DNA from: Paracoccus denitrificans
GTDB taxonomy: Bacteria > Pseudomonadota > Alphaproteobacteria > Rhodobacterales > Rhodobacteraceae
Assembly: GCA_005768755.1 (NCBI GenBank)
Contig: VAFL01000020.1
Coordinates: 1 to 64,000 of the forward strand
Direction: 5' to 3'
Length of the DNA: 64,000 nucleotides
Both the position numbers and the translations under genes were made by a program. The notes under the pieces were generated by a model. The model did no database searches, was not told the origin of the DNA, and saw nothing but the letters and a program-made list of their open reading frames with translations. Numbering within the stretch: the stretch's first letter is position 1; every line of letters starts with the position of its first letter. Shown piece after piece: positions 33,400 through 40,765 of the stretch.

Positions 33400-34673
33400 A
33401 CAATCCCGGCTCCAGTTCATCGAAGCGGGTTCATGACCGCACGGAGCGGCTCAACAAGAGCTGCTTCTGCGTTACACTGGACCTTCCATCGCTGCGCGAA
33501 GCGATGGAGCGCGAGGCCGGTGATCCGGCGTTCTTCGAGACGTTCATCCGCCCCAAGGCCCATCTGTTCTCGCACGTGCCGGTGTTCCTTTCGGCCACCG
33601 CCGTCAATGAGATGCGCGCGATCGCAGTGGCTGTGGAGACCACCGCCCAACTCGCGGCATACAAGGCCGCAGTCCTCTCTTGGGTGCCGGAAATCGCGCG
33701 GGCGGATCATGGCCCGCTCGGGGCATTGATGGGCTACGACTTCCATCTTGGCGAAGACGGCCCCCGCTTGATCGAAATCAATACCAACGCCGGCGGGGCG
33801 TTTCTCAATGCCTTTCTTGCGAGGGCGCAGCGCGCGTGTTGCACCGAAATGGATATCCCCCCGACGCTGCCATCGTTCGAGGACGCGGCGTTTCGCATGT
33901 TCCAGAACGAATGGATTCGGCAGCGGGGAACGGGCGCGCCACAACGCATCGCCATCGTCGATGACAGTCCGCCGGAACAGTATCTCTACCCCGAGTTCGT
34001 GCTCGCGGGGCAAGTTTTCGCGGCACGAGGGGTAGACGCGATCATCGCCGACGCCAGTCACCTTCGCTACGACGATGGTCGGCTCAGCGCCGATGGAAAG
34101 ACAATCGACCTCGTTTACAACCGGGTCACCGATTTCGCCTTCGATCAGCCCGAGCACAAGGCATTGCAGGAAGCCTACCGGGATGGCGCGGTGGTCGTGA
34201 CGCCGAATCCGCACAATCACGCGCTCCTTGCAGACAAGCGCAACCTTTCGCTTCTTTCGAATTCCGCGACGCTGGAGGCCTGGGGCGTGGAACCGAGACT
34301 TCGCGCCCTGCTTGATGCCGTTCCACGCACCGTGCTGGTCAGTCCTGACAACGCTGACGCACTTTGGAAATCCCGCAGGGACCTGTTCTTCAAGCCGACC
34401 GGCGGACATGGCGGCAAGGCGGTATATCGTGGCGACAAGCTGACGAAAGGGGTCTGGGCGGAGATCGCGGAGGGCGGATACGTTGCTCAGACGCTGGTCC
34501 GCCCCAGCGAGCGCATGATCAGGATCGACGAGATACCCCAGACGCGCAAAATGGACGTGCGTCTGTATACATATGATGGCCAGGTGCTTCTGGTGGCCGC
34601 GCGCCTCTATCAAGGTCAGACCACGAACTTCAGGACGCCAGGGGGCGGCTTCGCGCCCGTGTTCGTGATCTGA
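33396..34673 (+). CDS. ATP-grasp-type protein of unknown substrate
   Basis: 425 residues. Residues about 110-135 hold RLIEINTNAGGAF, and the C-terminal part has a nucleotide-binding-like stretch FFKPTGGHGGKAVYRGDK and RKMDVRLYTYDGQVLLVAARLYQGQTTNF. The order of these elements suggests a permuted ATP-grasp fold, as in glutathionylspermidine-synthase-like and glutathione-synthetase relatives; such enzymes ligate a carboxylate to an amine or thiol using ATP. No signal peptide. Placement after a cytochrome c in a copper island hints at synthesis of a peptide or thiol metallophore, which is inference. Confidence 0.65.
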   Translation: MNNPGSSSSKRVHDRTERLNKSCFCVTLDLPSLREAMEREAGDPAFFETFIRPKAHLFSHVPVFLSATAVNEMRAIAVAVETTAQLAAYKAAVLSWVPEIARADHGPLGALMGYDFHLGEDGPRLIEINTNAGGAFLNAFLARAQRACCTEMDIPPTLPSFEDAAFRMFQNEWIRQRGTGAPQRIAIVDDSPPEQYLYPEFVLAGQVFAARGVDAIIADASHLRYDDGRLSADGKTIDLVYNRVTDFAFDQPEHKALQEAYRDGAVVVTPNPHNHALLADKRNLSLLSNSATLEAWGVEPRLRALLDAVPRTVLVSPDNADALWKSRRDLFFKPTGGHGGKAVYRGDKLTKGVWAEIAEGGYVAQTLVRPSERMIRIDEIPQTRKMDVRLYTYDGQVLLVAARLYQGQTTNFRTPGGGFAPVFVI

Positions 34674-34781
34674 AGCGTGAGCTGGCGGGGTTTGGCTTTA
34701 ATATATCAATGCATTAATTTGGGGAGCATTCAACATCAGGCGCATCCCCTCCGGCACTTGCCCTCGCGAAAGCGTTCTCCC

Positions 34782-34806
34782 GATCCGGTTGCGGCCGGAT
34801 TTTTTC
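34782..34806 (+). terminator. Intrinsic terminator after the ATP-grasp gene
   Basis: ATCCGG (34783-34788), loop TTGCGG, CCGGAT (34795-34800) followed by TTTTT. Confidence 0.65.
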
Positions 34807-35069
34807 GTTGTTTTCGAGGGCTATTCGGGCGGCTGAACACTGACCCCGCTGCCATGAGGTCCGGAAGCGGTTTCTCCGGACCGATACTCTCCTGACCTGA
34901 TGACTGTGCCGGTTGGTGAATTTCTTACAGCAAGCTGAAATTGTGTGCTTTTCGGCTTTTCGGGATCGCCGGCCCGAATACTTCGATGCCGGTGGCGTTC
35001 GTGAGGGGGAGAATAAATCGAGCTATCGCCCTCAGAATAGTTCCGTGCTGCTCTCGTCGCGGATACGGA

Positions 35070-35113
35070 GGGGGTATCTTTCGCCCCTGATGGTGGGCGA
35101 TTTCGATACCCCC
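35070..35113 (+). promoter_or_regulatory. Nested hairpin upstream of the replication module
   Basis: Outer arms GGGGGTATC (35070-35078) and GATACCCCC (35105-35113), inner arms TCGCCC (35081-35086) and GGGCGA (35095-35100). It lies about 100 bases before the AlpA-like gene and may be a regulatory RNA, operator or structured part of an origin. Confidence 0.45.
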
Positions 35114-35211
35114 CAACTTCGCCCTGCACCTCGCCGGTCTTCCTTCGCCACCGTGGTCATTGCCCGCCGCTGATCCGCAGTGGCCGTTTGCAACACCACG
35201 GAGGCCCGATC

Positions 35212-35493
35212 ATGCCACATGAACCCGTCGTCCTGCCGCCGCGTTTTCTACGGACCAAAGAGGCCGCGACCTTTCTCAGCCTCTCGGCCCGGACGCTCGA
35301 AAAACACCGCACCTACGGAACCGGGCCAGCCTATCGCAAGCTTGGCGGCCGTGTGGTCTATGCCATCGACGATCTTGAGGCCTGGACCGAGCGCGGCGCG
35401 GTGACCTCCACCTCCGATCCGCGCGGCTCCGTGCTGCCCGCCAAGCGTCATGCGTTTCCGTCCGGCCCGCAGGCTGGTCGTTACGCCCGCTGA
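35212..35493 (+). CDS. AlpA/excisionase-like HTH protein
   Basis: 93 residues from ATG 35212 with GGAGG at 35200-35204. A MerR-type winged helix (RFLRTKEAATFLSLSARTLEKHRTYGTGPAYRKLGGRVVYAIDDLEAW) is followed by a basic tail. This HTH_17 family provides excisionases and small regulators; on Tn4371-like elements it precedes repA. It may control the repA-parA-transfer operon that starts 18 bases downstream. Confidence 0.8.
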   Translation: MPHEPVVLPPRFLRTKEAATFLSLSARTLEKHRTYGTGPAYRKLGGRVVYAIDDLEAWTERGAVTSTSDPRGSVLPAKRHAFPSGPQAGRYAR

Positions 35494-35511
35494 CCGCTCG
35501 CGGTTTTCTTC

Positions 35512-36687
35512 ATGACGGTGCGACGTCGATCCCTTTCCGAGCGCGGGCAACTCGACCTGTTCAGGGCGCTCCCCGGCGATTTCGCGCCACGAGACGCGCA
35601 GGATCTCATGGCCTATCCCTTCTTCTCCCTCGCCAAGTCGAAGCGCATCGCGCCCATCGACTTCGCCGCCGGCAATGTCTCCATCCGGGTCGAGGCTGTT
35701 CCCGATCACGGCATGGCCACGATCTGGGACGCCGATATTCTGATCTGGGCGGCGAGCCAGATCGTCGAAGCCCGCGACAGCGGCCTTCGCACCTCCCGGC
35801 TGATGGCCGCCACGCCCTACGAGATTCTCACCTATGTCGGGCGCGGCACCGGCTTGCGCGACTATCAGCGCCTGAAGGCGGCGCTCGACCGGCTGCAATC
35901 GACCACGATTTCCACCTCGATCCGCCAGCCGGTCGAAGGGCGCCGGCATCGCTTCTCCTGGATCAACGAATGGCAGGAACGCACCGACCATAGCGGCAGA
36001 CCCGATGGCATCGAGATGATCGTGCCGGACTGGTTCTACCAGGCCGTCCTCGACGATGCGCTCGTGCTGACCATCGACCGGACCTATTTCGACCTAACCG
36101 GCGGCCTTGACCGCTGGCTCTATCGCCTGGTGCGCAAGCACGGCGGCCGCCAGCGCGATGGCTGGCGGTTCGATTTCCGTCACCTTCACCAGAAATCCGG
36201 CAGCCTGTCGCCGTTCAAGCGCTTCGCCTTCGAGCTGCGCGACATCATCCGGCGCCAGCCTCTGCCGGGCTATTCGCTGTTTCTCGAAGCTGAGGTTGGC
36301 GGGCGGATGCTGCTGGCCTTCGAGCCGGTCGCGCCCTGTGGAAAACCTGTGGATGGCCTCGTGCTATCAGGAACCCGGACTATCGTGCTATCGGGAACCG
36401 GAGGCTCGTGCTATCAGGAACCGAAACCGGGCTTAACACCCGGAACCCATTCAGGAAATCGCGCCCTTAACTTAGAGTCTAACAAAGAGTCTAACTTTGA
36501 AGAGCGCACGCGCGATGTGGAAAACCTCATCCGCGACACCGCCAGAAACCTCGGTAGAGCCGCGAAGGAGAGGGCCTCATGTGCCCTGACACCGCCTCGA
36601 CCGGCATCAGATCGAGGCGCAACCGAGGCTCCTGAATCTGCCGATACACCCCGCCTGCCTCTCGATCTGCCGGGGGGGTGCGAATGA
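35512..36687 (+). CDS. repA: RepA-type replication initiator
   Basis: 391 residues. The N-terminal 290 residues are the RPA/RepA initiator domain (ERGQLDLFRALPGDF, LMAYPFFSLAKSKR, AATPYEILTYVGRGTGLRDYQRLKAALDRL, then DRWLYRLVRKHGGRQ). The C-terminal 100 residues are of low complexity, encoded by DNA that contains an apparent origin: iterons at 36359-36423. RepA proteins of this type are carried by alphaproteobacterial plasmids and by Tn4371-like ICEs, where they allow autonomous replication of the excised circle. The stop overlaps parA (ATGA). Confidence 0.9.
   Translation: MTVRRRSLSERGQLDLFRALPGDFAPRDAQDLMAYPFFSLAKSKRIAPIDFAAGNVSIRVEAVPDHGMATIWDADILIWAASQIVEARDSGLRTSRLMAATPYEILTYVGRGTGLRDYQRLKAALDRLQSTTISTSIRQPVEGRRHRFSWINEWQERTDHSGRPDGIEMIVPDWFYQAVLDDALVLTIDRTYFDLTGGLDRWLYRLVRKHGGRQRDGWRFDFRHLHQKSGSLSPFKRFAFELRDIIRRQPLPGYSLFLEAEVGGRMLLAFEPVAPCGKPVDGLVLSGTRTIVLSGTGGSCYQEPKPGLTPGTHSGNRALNLESNKESNFEERTRDVENLIRDTARNLGRAAKERASCALTPPRPASDRGATEAPESADTPRLPLDLPGGCE
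36335..36423 (+). repeat. Iteron-type origin inside repA
   Basis: Three 18-base direct repeats, consensus TCGTGCTATCRGGAACCS, at 36359-36376, 36383-36400 and 36406-36423 (spaced 24 and 23 bases, about two helix turns). Just before them two CTGTGGA boxes (36336-36342 and 36348-36354) resemble DnaA-box halves. Protein-level repeats LSGT follow from them, but the bases are more conserved than the residues. Confidence 0.7.
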
Positions 36688-37337
36688 TCATCGCGCTCCT
36701 CAACCAGAAGGGCGGCGTCGGGAAGACGACGCTGGCGCTGCATCTTGCCGGAGAATTGGCGCAGGGTGGCAAGCGCGTCACCCTGATCGACGCCGATCCG
36801 CAAGGTTCCGCCCTCGACTGGTCGCAACAACGCGCGCGTGAGGGCCTGCCCCGTGCCTTCGGCACACTCGGCCTGGCGCGCGATACGCTGCACCGTGAGG
36901 CGCCAGAGCTTGCCCGCGATGTCGATCATATCGTCATAGACGGGCCGCCGCGCGTCGCCGGCCTCATGCGCTCGGCGCTGCTCGCCGCCGATCTCGTGCT
37001 GATCCCGGTGCAGCCATCGCCGTTCGACGGCTGGGCCTCGGCCGAGATGCTCGCCCTCCTGACGGAAGCGAGCATCTATCGCCCGCAGCTCGTCGCGCGC
37101 TTCGTGCTCAACCGCTGCGGCTCGCGCACCGTCATTGCCCGCGAAACGGCCGAGACGCTGGCGGACCACGACCCCCCGCTACTCGCCAGCGGCATCGGCC
37201 AGCGCGTCGTCTTCGCCGACGCCGCGCAGACCGGGCGGCTCGCCAGTGAGATCGACGCCCGATCACCTGCGGCGCGCGAGATCGCAGCACTGGCTACCGA
37301 GGTCGAACGGCTGGGCATCGGGAGGGCGTCGGCATGA
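36684..37337 (+). CDS. parA: ParA-type partition ATPase
   Basis: 217 residues, ATGA-coupled to repA. Deviant Walker A KGGVGKTT at 9-16, Walker A' IDADPQGSALDW, Walker B VIDGPPRVAG. It is a short ParA without an N-terminal HTH, as in small plasmid/ICE systems, so another protein must bind the centromere. The RHH protein two genes downstream (38074) is the natural partner; the large ParB at 1.2 kb is the other candidate. Confidence 0.93.
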   Translation: MIIALLNQKGGVGKTTLALHLAGELAQGGKRVTLIDADPQGSALDWSQQRAREGLPRAFGTLGLARDTLHREAPELARDVDHIVIDGPPRVAGLMRSALLAADLVLIPVQPSPFDGWASAEMLALLTEASIYRPQLVARFVLNRCGSRTVIARETAETLADHDPPLLASGIGQRVVFADAAQTGRLASEIDARSPAAREIAALATEVERLGIGRASA

Positions 37338-38077
37338 CGATTCTCACCGGCGATTGCCGCGAACAGATGCCCTGGCACGCACCCTACGACATGATCCTCG
37401 CTGATCCGCCCTATGGCGGCACCTCGCTCGCCTGGGATCGGCGTGTCGAGGGCTGGGTCGGGCTGGCGCGCGCCGCGCTTACGCCGACCGGCTCGCTCTG
37501 GGTCTTCGGTTCGCTGCGCAGCTTCATGGCGACAGCGGACCGCTTCACTGATGCGGGCCTGCGGATCGCGCAGGAGGTGGTTTGGGAGAAGCAGAACGGC
37601 ACCGGCTTTCATGCCGACCGCTTCAAGCGCGTGCATGAACTGGCGGTGCAGTTCTATCCCGCCGAGACGACATGGCGCGACATCTACAACGACGTCCAGA
37701 CCACGCCCGACGCAACAGCCCGCACCGTCCGGCGCAAGCGGCGCCCACCCCATACCGGCAAGATCGACGCCGGCCATTACGTCAGCCATGACGGCGGGCC
37801 GCGCCTCATGCGCTCGGTCATCTACCTGCGCAACTGTCATGGCCGCGCCATCCATCCGACCGAGAAACCTGCGGCGCTCCTGGAAATTCTGATCCGCACG
37901 AGCTGCCCGGAAGGTGGCCTGGTCGGCGACTGGTTCGCCGGTTCCGGCGCGGCCGGGGAAGCCTGCCGGCTTTCCGGCCGGCGCTATATCGGCTGCGAGA
38001 TCGACCCCGACATGGCCGAGCGCGCGCGGGCGCGCATCGCCACCGTGCTGCCGTTTCATGACGGAGGCCCGTCATGA
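37334..38077 (+). CDS. DNA methyltransferase (N4/N6, beta class order)
   Basis: 247 residues, ATGA-coupled to parA. The catalytic motif DPPY is at residues 24-27, before the SAM-binding FAGSG (DWFAGSGAAGEACRLSGRRYIGCEID near residue 200), so the motif order is that of the beta class. HPTEKP also fits. There is no matching restriction enzyme, so it is an orphan modification enzyme that could protect the element from host restriction or mark its origin. It is part of the repA-parA operon. Confidence 0.9.
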   Translation: MTILTGDCREQMPWHAPYDMILADPPYGGTSLAWDRRVEGWVGLARAALTPTGSLWVFGSLRSFMATADRFTDAGLRIAQEVVWEKQNGTGFHADRFKRVHELAVQFYPAETTWRDIYNDVQTTPDATARTVRRKRRPPHTGKIDAGHYVSHDGGPRLMRSVIYLRNCHGRAIHPTEKPAALLEILIRTSCPEGGLVGDWFAGSGAAGEACRLSGRRYIGCEIDPDMAERARARIATVLPFHDGGPS

Positions 38078-38328
38078 CGGCGCGCACCGACAAGCGCGGC
38101 TTCGCCGCCCGCCCGGCCGATCCCGAAGGCTGGATCAGGGCCGGCGATGCGCGACCAGCGCGAGATGGCGCCGTAACCGCCCATTCCGCCCGGCTGACGA
38201 TTGACATCACGCCCGAGCTTCGCGGGCGGATCAAGATCGCCGCGATCAGACGCGGCATCACCGTCGCCGACATGCTGCGCGACCTGCTGGCGCGCGAGTT
38301 TCCCGACATATCGGGAGACCGCCCATGA
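38074..38328 (+). CDS. Ribbon-helix-helix protein, probable partition partner
   Basis: 84 residues, ATGA overlap. Basic flexible N-terminus, then an RHH fold (ARLTIDITPELRGRIKIAAIRRGITVADMLRDLLAREF). ParG/Omega-like RHH proteins partner with short ParA ATPases at iteron-type centromeres, and the operon order supports that role; a regulator of transfer genes is the alternative. Confidence 0.75.
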   Translation: MTARTDKRGFAARPADPEGWIRAGDARPARDGAVTAHSARLTIDITPELRGRIKIAAIRRGITVADMLRDLLAREFPDISGDRP

Positions 38329-38810
38329 ACGGCATCGACGCCCATGACGACGATCTGACCCGCGTGGAACTGACCTGGGTGGAAGGCAGGACCGAATACT
38401 GGATCAGGTTCGGCCATGAGGCGGGAACGCAGCTCCTCGACCGCAACCGCCGTATCGTCTCTTTCGGTCCTGGCGCGGTGTTCGCGTTCGTCCGCTGGGC
38501 GGCGAACGACCACGGCACGATCATTTCGCGCCTCGACATCCTGCGCGCGGTTGCGCCGGGCGAGTCCTATCAGACGCTGCCCTTCGCCCGTCCGGGCGGC
38601 GAAATCCTGCTGAAGATCGAAGGCTGGCCGAAGGTCGAGGCCGTCCTCCGCCATGTCGACGGGATCGAGGCCATTGGCGTCGATCCCGCCCAGGTCGATC
38701 CCGATCACTGGCGGCACGTTGCCCATTGGATGAACGCGGGCGAAGCGCCGCGACCCTACACCGCCGAGCGCCATCAGGCATGGCTCCGGCGCCGGGAGAT
38801 CGCCCCATGA
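38325..38810 (+). CDS. DUF2840 protein
   Basis: 161 residues, ATGA overlaps on both sides. Landmarks DDDLTRVELTWVEGRTEYWIR and FGPGAVFAFVRWAANDHGTIISRLDILRAV are those of DUF2840, always found between the partition genes and traF on these elements. Soluble, no signal peptide; function unknown, likely in transfer or stabilisation. Confidence 0.85.
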   Translation: MNGIDAHDDDLTRVELTWVEGRTEYWIRFGHEAGTQLLDRNRRIVSFGPGAVFAFVRWAANDHGTIISRLDILRAVAPGESYQTLPFARPGGEILLKIEGWPKVEAVLRHVDGIEAIGVDPAQVDPDHWRHVAHWMNAGEAPRPYTAERHQAWLRRREIAP

Positions 38811-39352
38811 CGCGCTTTCGCTATGTCATGGCGACAACGGCTGCCACGCTCGGGATCGCCATTACCGGATTCGTTCCGACCGCGCCAAGGCTGGTCTGGA
38901 ACGCATCGGCCAGCGTGCCCATCGGCTTCTACACCGTCACGCCCACTCAGCGGATCGAGGTGCCCGATCTGGTCGCCGTCATCCCACCCGAACCCATCGC
39001 TTCGTTCATGGTCAAGCGCGGCTATGTCGCCCGCGACGTGCCGCTTCTGAAGCATGTCCTCGGCTTGCCCGGACAGCGCGTATGTCGCGCTGGCCGCGCC
39101 ATCTCCGTCAACGGCGTTCCGCTCGGCGAGGCGCGCGACCACGACAGCCTCGGCCGAGACCTGCCGGTCTGGCTGGGCTGCCGCGTCATCGCCGAGGGCG
39201 AGGTTTTCCTGATGAACCCGGACGTCGGCGACAGCCTCGACGGCCGCTATTTCGGCCCGCTCCCCGCCTCCGCGGTGATCGGCCACGCGATCCCGCTTTT
39301 CACCGACGAAGACGGCGATGGCCGCTTTGTCTGGCGCGCGCCGATGCGGTGA
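38807..39352 (+). CDS. traF: TraF-type S26 signal peptidase
   Basis: 181 residues from ATG 38807 (ATGA overlap). One membrane helix (TAATLGIAITGFVPTA), catalytic Ser near residue 36 in ASASVPIGFYTV and catalytic Lys near 82 in LLKHVLGLPGQRV. TraF-type peptidases trim and circularise the TrbC/VirB2 pilin. Its substrate trbC is not in the window, so the enzyme may be orphaned. Confidence 0.9.
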   Translation: MTRFRYVMATTAATLGIAITGFVPTAPRLVWNASASVPIGFYTVTPTQRIEVPDLVAVIPPEPIASFMVKRGYVARDVPLLKHVLGLPGQRVCRAGRAISVNGVPLGEARDHDSLGRDLPVWLGCRVIAEGEVFLMNPDVGDSLDGRYFGPLPASAVIGHAIPLFTDEDGDGRFVWRAPMR

Positions 39353-39419
39353 CGGCGCGTCCAGTGCGGGGCGTGCGAGCGGCCCGCGTCTTCTCTACCG
39401 CATAGGAAAGGAGCCTTCC

Positions 39420-39755
39420 ATGGCACAGATCGGCCAGTTTACCCGCACCCCGTCCGGCTATTTCGGGCAGCTTCGCACCCTCTCGCTCGACCTTGAGCTG
39501 ACCTTTGTTCCGATCGATGATGTCGAGTCAGAGAACGCGCCCGCCTATCGAATTCGGCTTGGGGATGAAGACGGGCCGGAAGTCGGCGCAGGCTGGAAAC
39601 ATTCTGGCGAGCGCGCAGGACCGTTCGTCTCCGTCCTTCTCGACGATCCCGTCTTTCAGCAGCCGATCCGCGCCCGGCTGTTCCAGTCGGACGAAGATGG
39701 CCGCGAGTGGGGTCTGCACTGGACCCGTCCGAAGAAGCGCGACGAACAGGGGTGA
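39420..39755 (+). CDS. DUF736 protein
   Basis: 111 residues, ribosome site AAAGGAG at 39407-39413. MAQIGQFTRTPSGYFGQLRTLSLDLELTFVP and the C-terminal RARLFQSDEDGREWGLHWTRP are diagnostic of DUF736, a small beta-rich family of ICEs and plasmids. Unknown role; it always accompanies the transfer genes of this lineage. Confidence 0.88.
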   Translation: MAQIGQFTRTPSGYFGQLRTLSLDLELTFVPIDDVESENAPAYRIRLGDEDGPEVGAGWKHSGERAGPFVSVLLDDPVFQQPIRARLFQSDEDGREWGLHWTRPKKRDEQG

Positions 39756-39757
39756 TC

Positions 39758-40522
39758 ATGGTCACGTCCTGCACTCGTCCCGCTTCGGGGAGATGCGGTG
39801 TCCGCCGCCGCATCATCCTCCTTCTTTTTTCCGGCCTGTTCGTCTCCACCATCGCCCCGCTGTCCGGTCTGGCGCAAACCACCGTGCCGGATCGCACGGT
39901 CGCTGCGCATCCGCACGGCGCGCATATCGAGGAGGCTTCGCAGCGTTTCGGCATCCCGCCGTCATGGATCATCGCCGTGATGCAGGTCGAAAGCGCGGGC
40001 GATATGCGCGCCATATCCACCGCCGGGGCGATGGGGCTGATGCAAGTCATGCCCTCGACTTGGGCGGAGCTGCGCATCCGCCATGCTCTCGGCCGCGACC
40101 CCTTCGAGCCGCGCGACAACATCCTCGCGGGCACCGCCTACCTACGCGAGATGTGGGATCGCTACGGCAATGTCGCCGCGATGCTCGCGGCCTACAATGC
40201 CGGTCCCGGTCGCTACGATGAATACCGCGCGACGGCTCGTCCGCTGCCTGCCGAGACGCGCGCCTATGTCGCTGCTTTGACGCCGATCCTGCTCGGCGAG
40301 CGGCCTTCCGGCAGCGGCTCGACGGTCGCTCCGCCGCCCGACTGGCGCGAGGCGGCGCTCTTCGTCGCGCGTGAAATAGGCGCTTCCGCTGCCGATCCCG
40401 CGTCCCCCGACCGCACGCCGGACGATGCCCCTTCGCTCGTCCCGGCGGCACCGGACGCACTCACCGCCTTGCAGTCGGAGGGGCTGTTCGTCGCCCGCGA
40501 TGCCGGTGGGGACCGGCCATGA
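39758..40522 (+). CDS. Conjugal lytic transglycosylase
   Basis: 254 residues from ATG 39758, 2 bases after DUF736. Signal peptide (RRRIILLLFSGLFVSTIAPLSGLA), SLT domain with catalytic Glu near residue 77 (AVMQVESAGDMRA), GLMQVMPSTW and AAYNAGPGRY. The C-terminal 90 residues are disordered. VirB1-type enzymes open the peptidoglycan for the mating channel. Confidence 0.9.
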   Translation: MVTSCTRPASGRCGVRRRIILLLFSGLFVSTIAPLSGLAQTTVPDRTVAAHPHGAHIEEASQRFGIPPSWIIAVMQVESAGDMRAISTAGAMGLMQVMPSTWAELRIRHALGRDPFEPRDNILAGTAYLREMWDRYGNVAAMLAAYNAGPGRYDEYRATARPLPAETRAYVAALTPILLGERPSGSGSTVAPPPDWREAALFVAREIGASAADPASPDRTPDDAPSLVPAAPDALTALQSEGLFVARDAGGDRP

Positions 40523-40765
40523 GCAGCGGCACCGCAATTCGCATCCCATCGGGCGCTGGCGTGTCATGGAGGGCGCAGAGGGTGGCGGCAGGCACCACGA
40601 CCGAAAGATGGCAGGATAAAAGCGCGCACGGTGCGGCTCAGGCGGGCGGTTGTTTTTGTTCATGTTTCTGGCGCGTTTCGCACCGTGCGGCGCTATCGCG
40701 CACCGTGTGCTTCGCGTCCATCTTCCTGATTTTATTCTCTGTTTTGCACCGTGCGGGGATGTGCC
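40523..40765. promoter_or_regulatory. Relaxase upstream region with four GCACCGTGC repeats
   Basis: Copies at 40626-40634 (GCACGGTGC), 40680-40688, 40700-40708 (GCACCGTGT) and 40746-40754; each is itself a 9-base palindrome. Between them is an AT-rich tract (40728-40744) in otherwise GC-rich DNA. Position directly before the relaxase gene suggests oriT, operators of the relaxase promoter, or both. Confidence 0.55.

Larger units (their letters stand above)
34674..35211. other. Junction region with three hairpins, no gene
   Basis: Boundary between copper cargo and replication module. It contains an AT-rich patch (34700-34720), a terminator (34782-34806), a hairpin with arms GGTCCGGA/TCCGGACC (34858-34865 and 34875-34882) and a nested structure at 35070-35113. 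No open frame with a ribosome site is supported. Confidence 0.55.
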
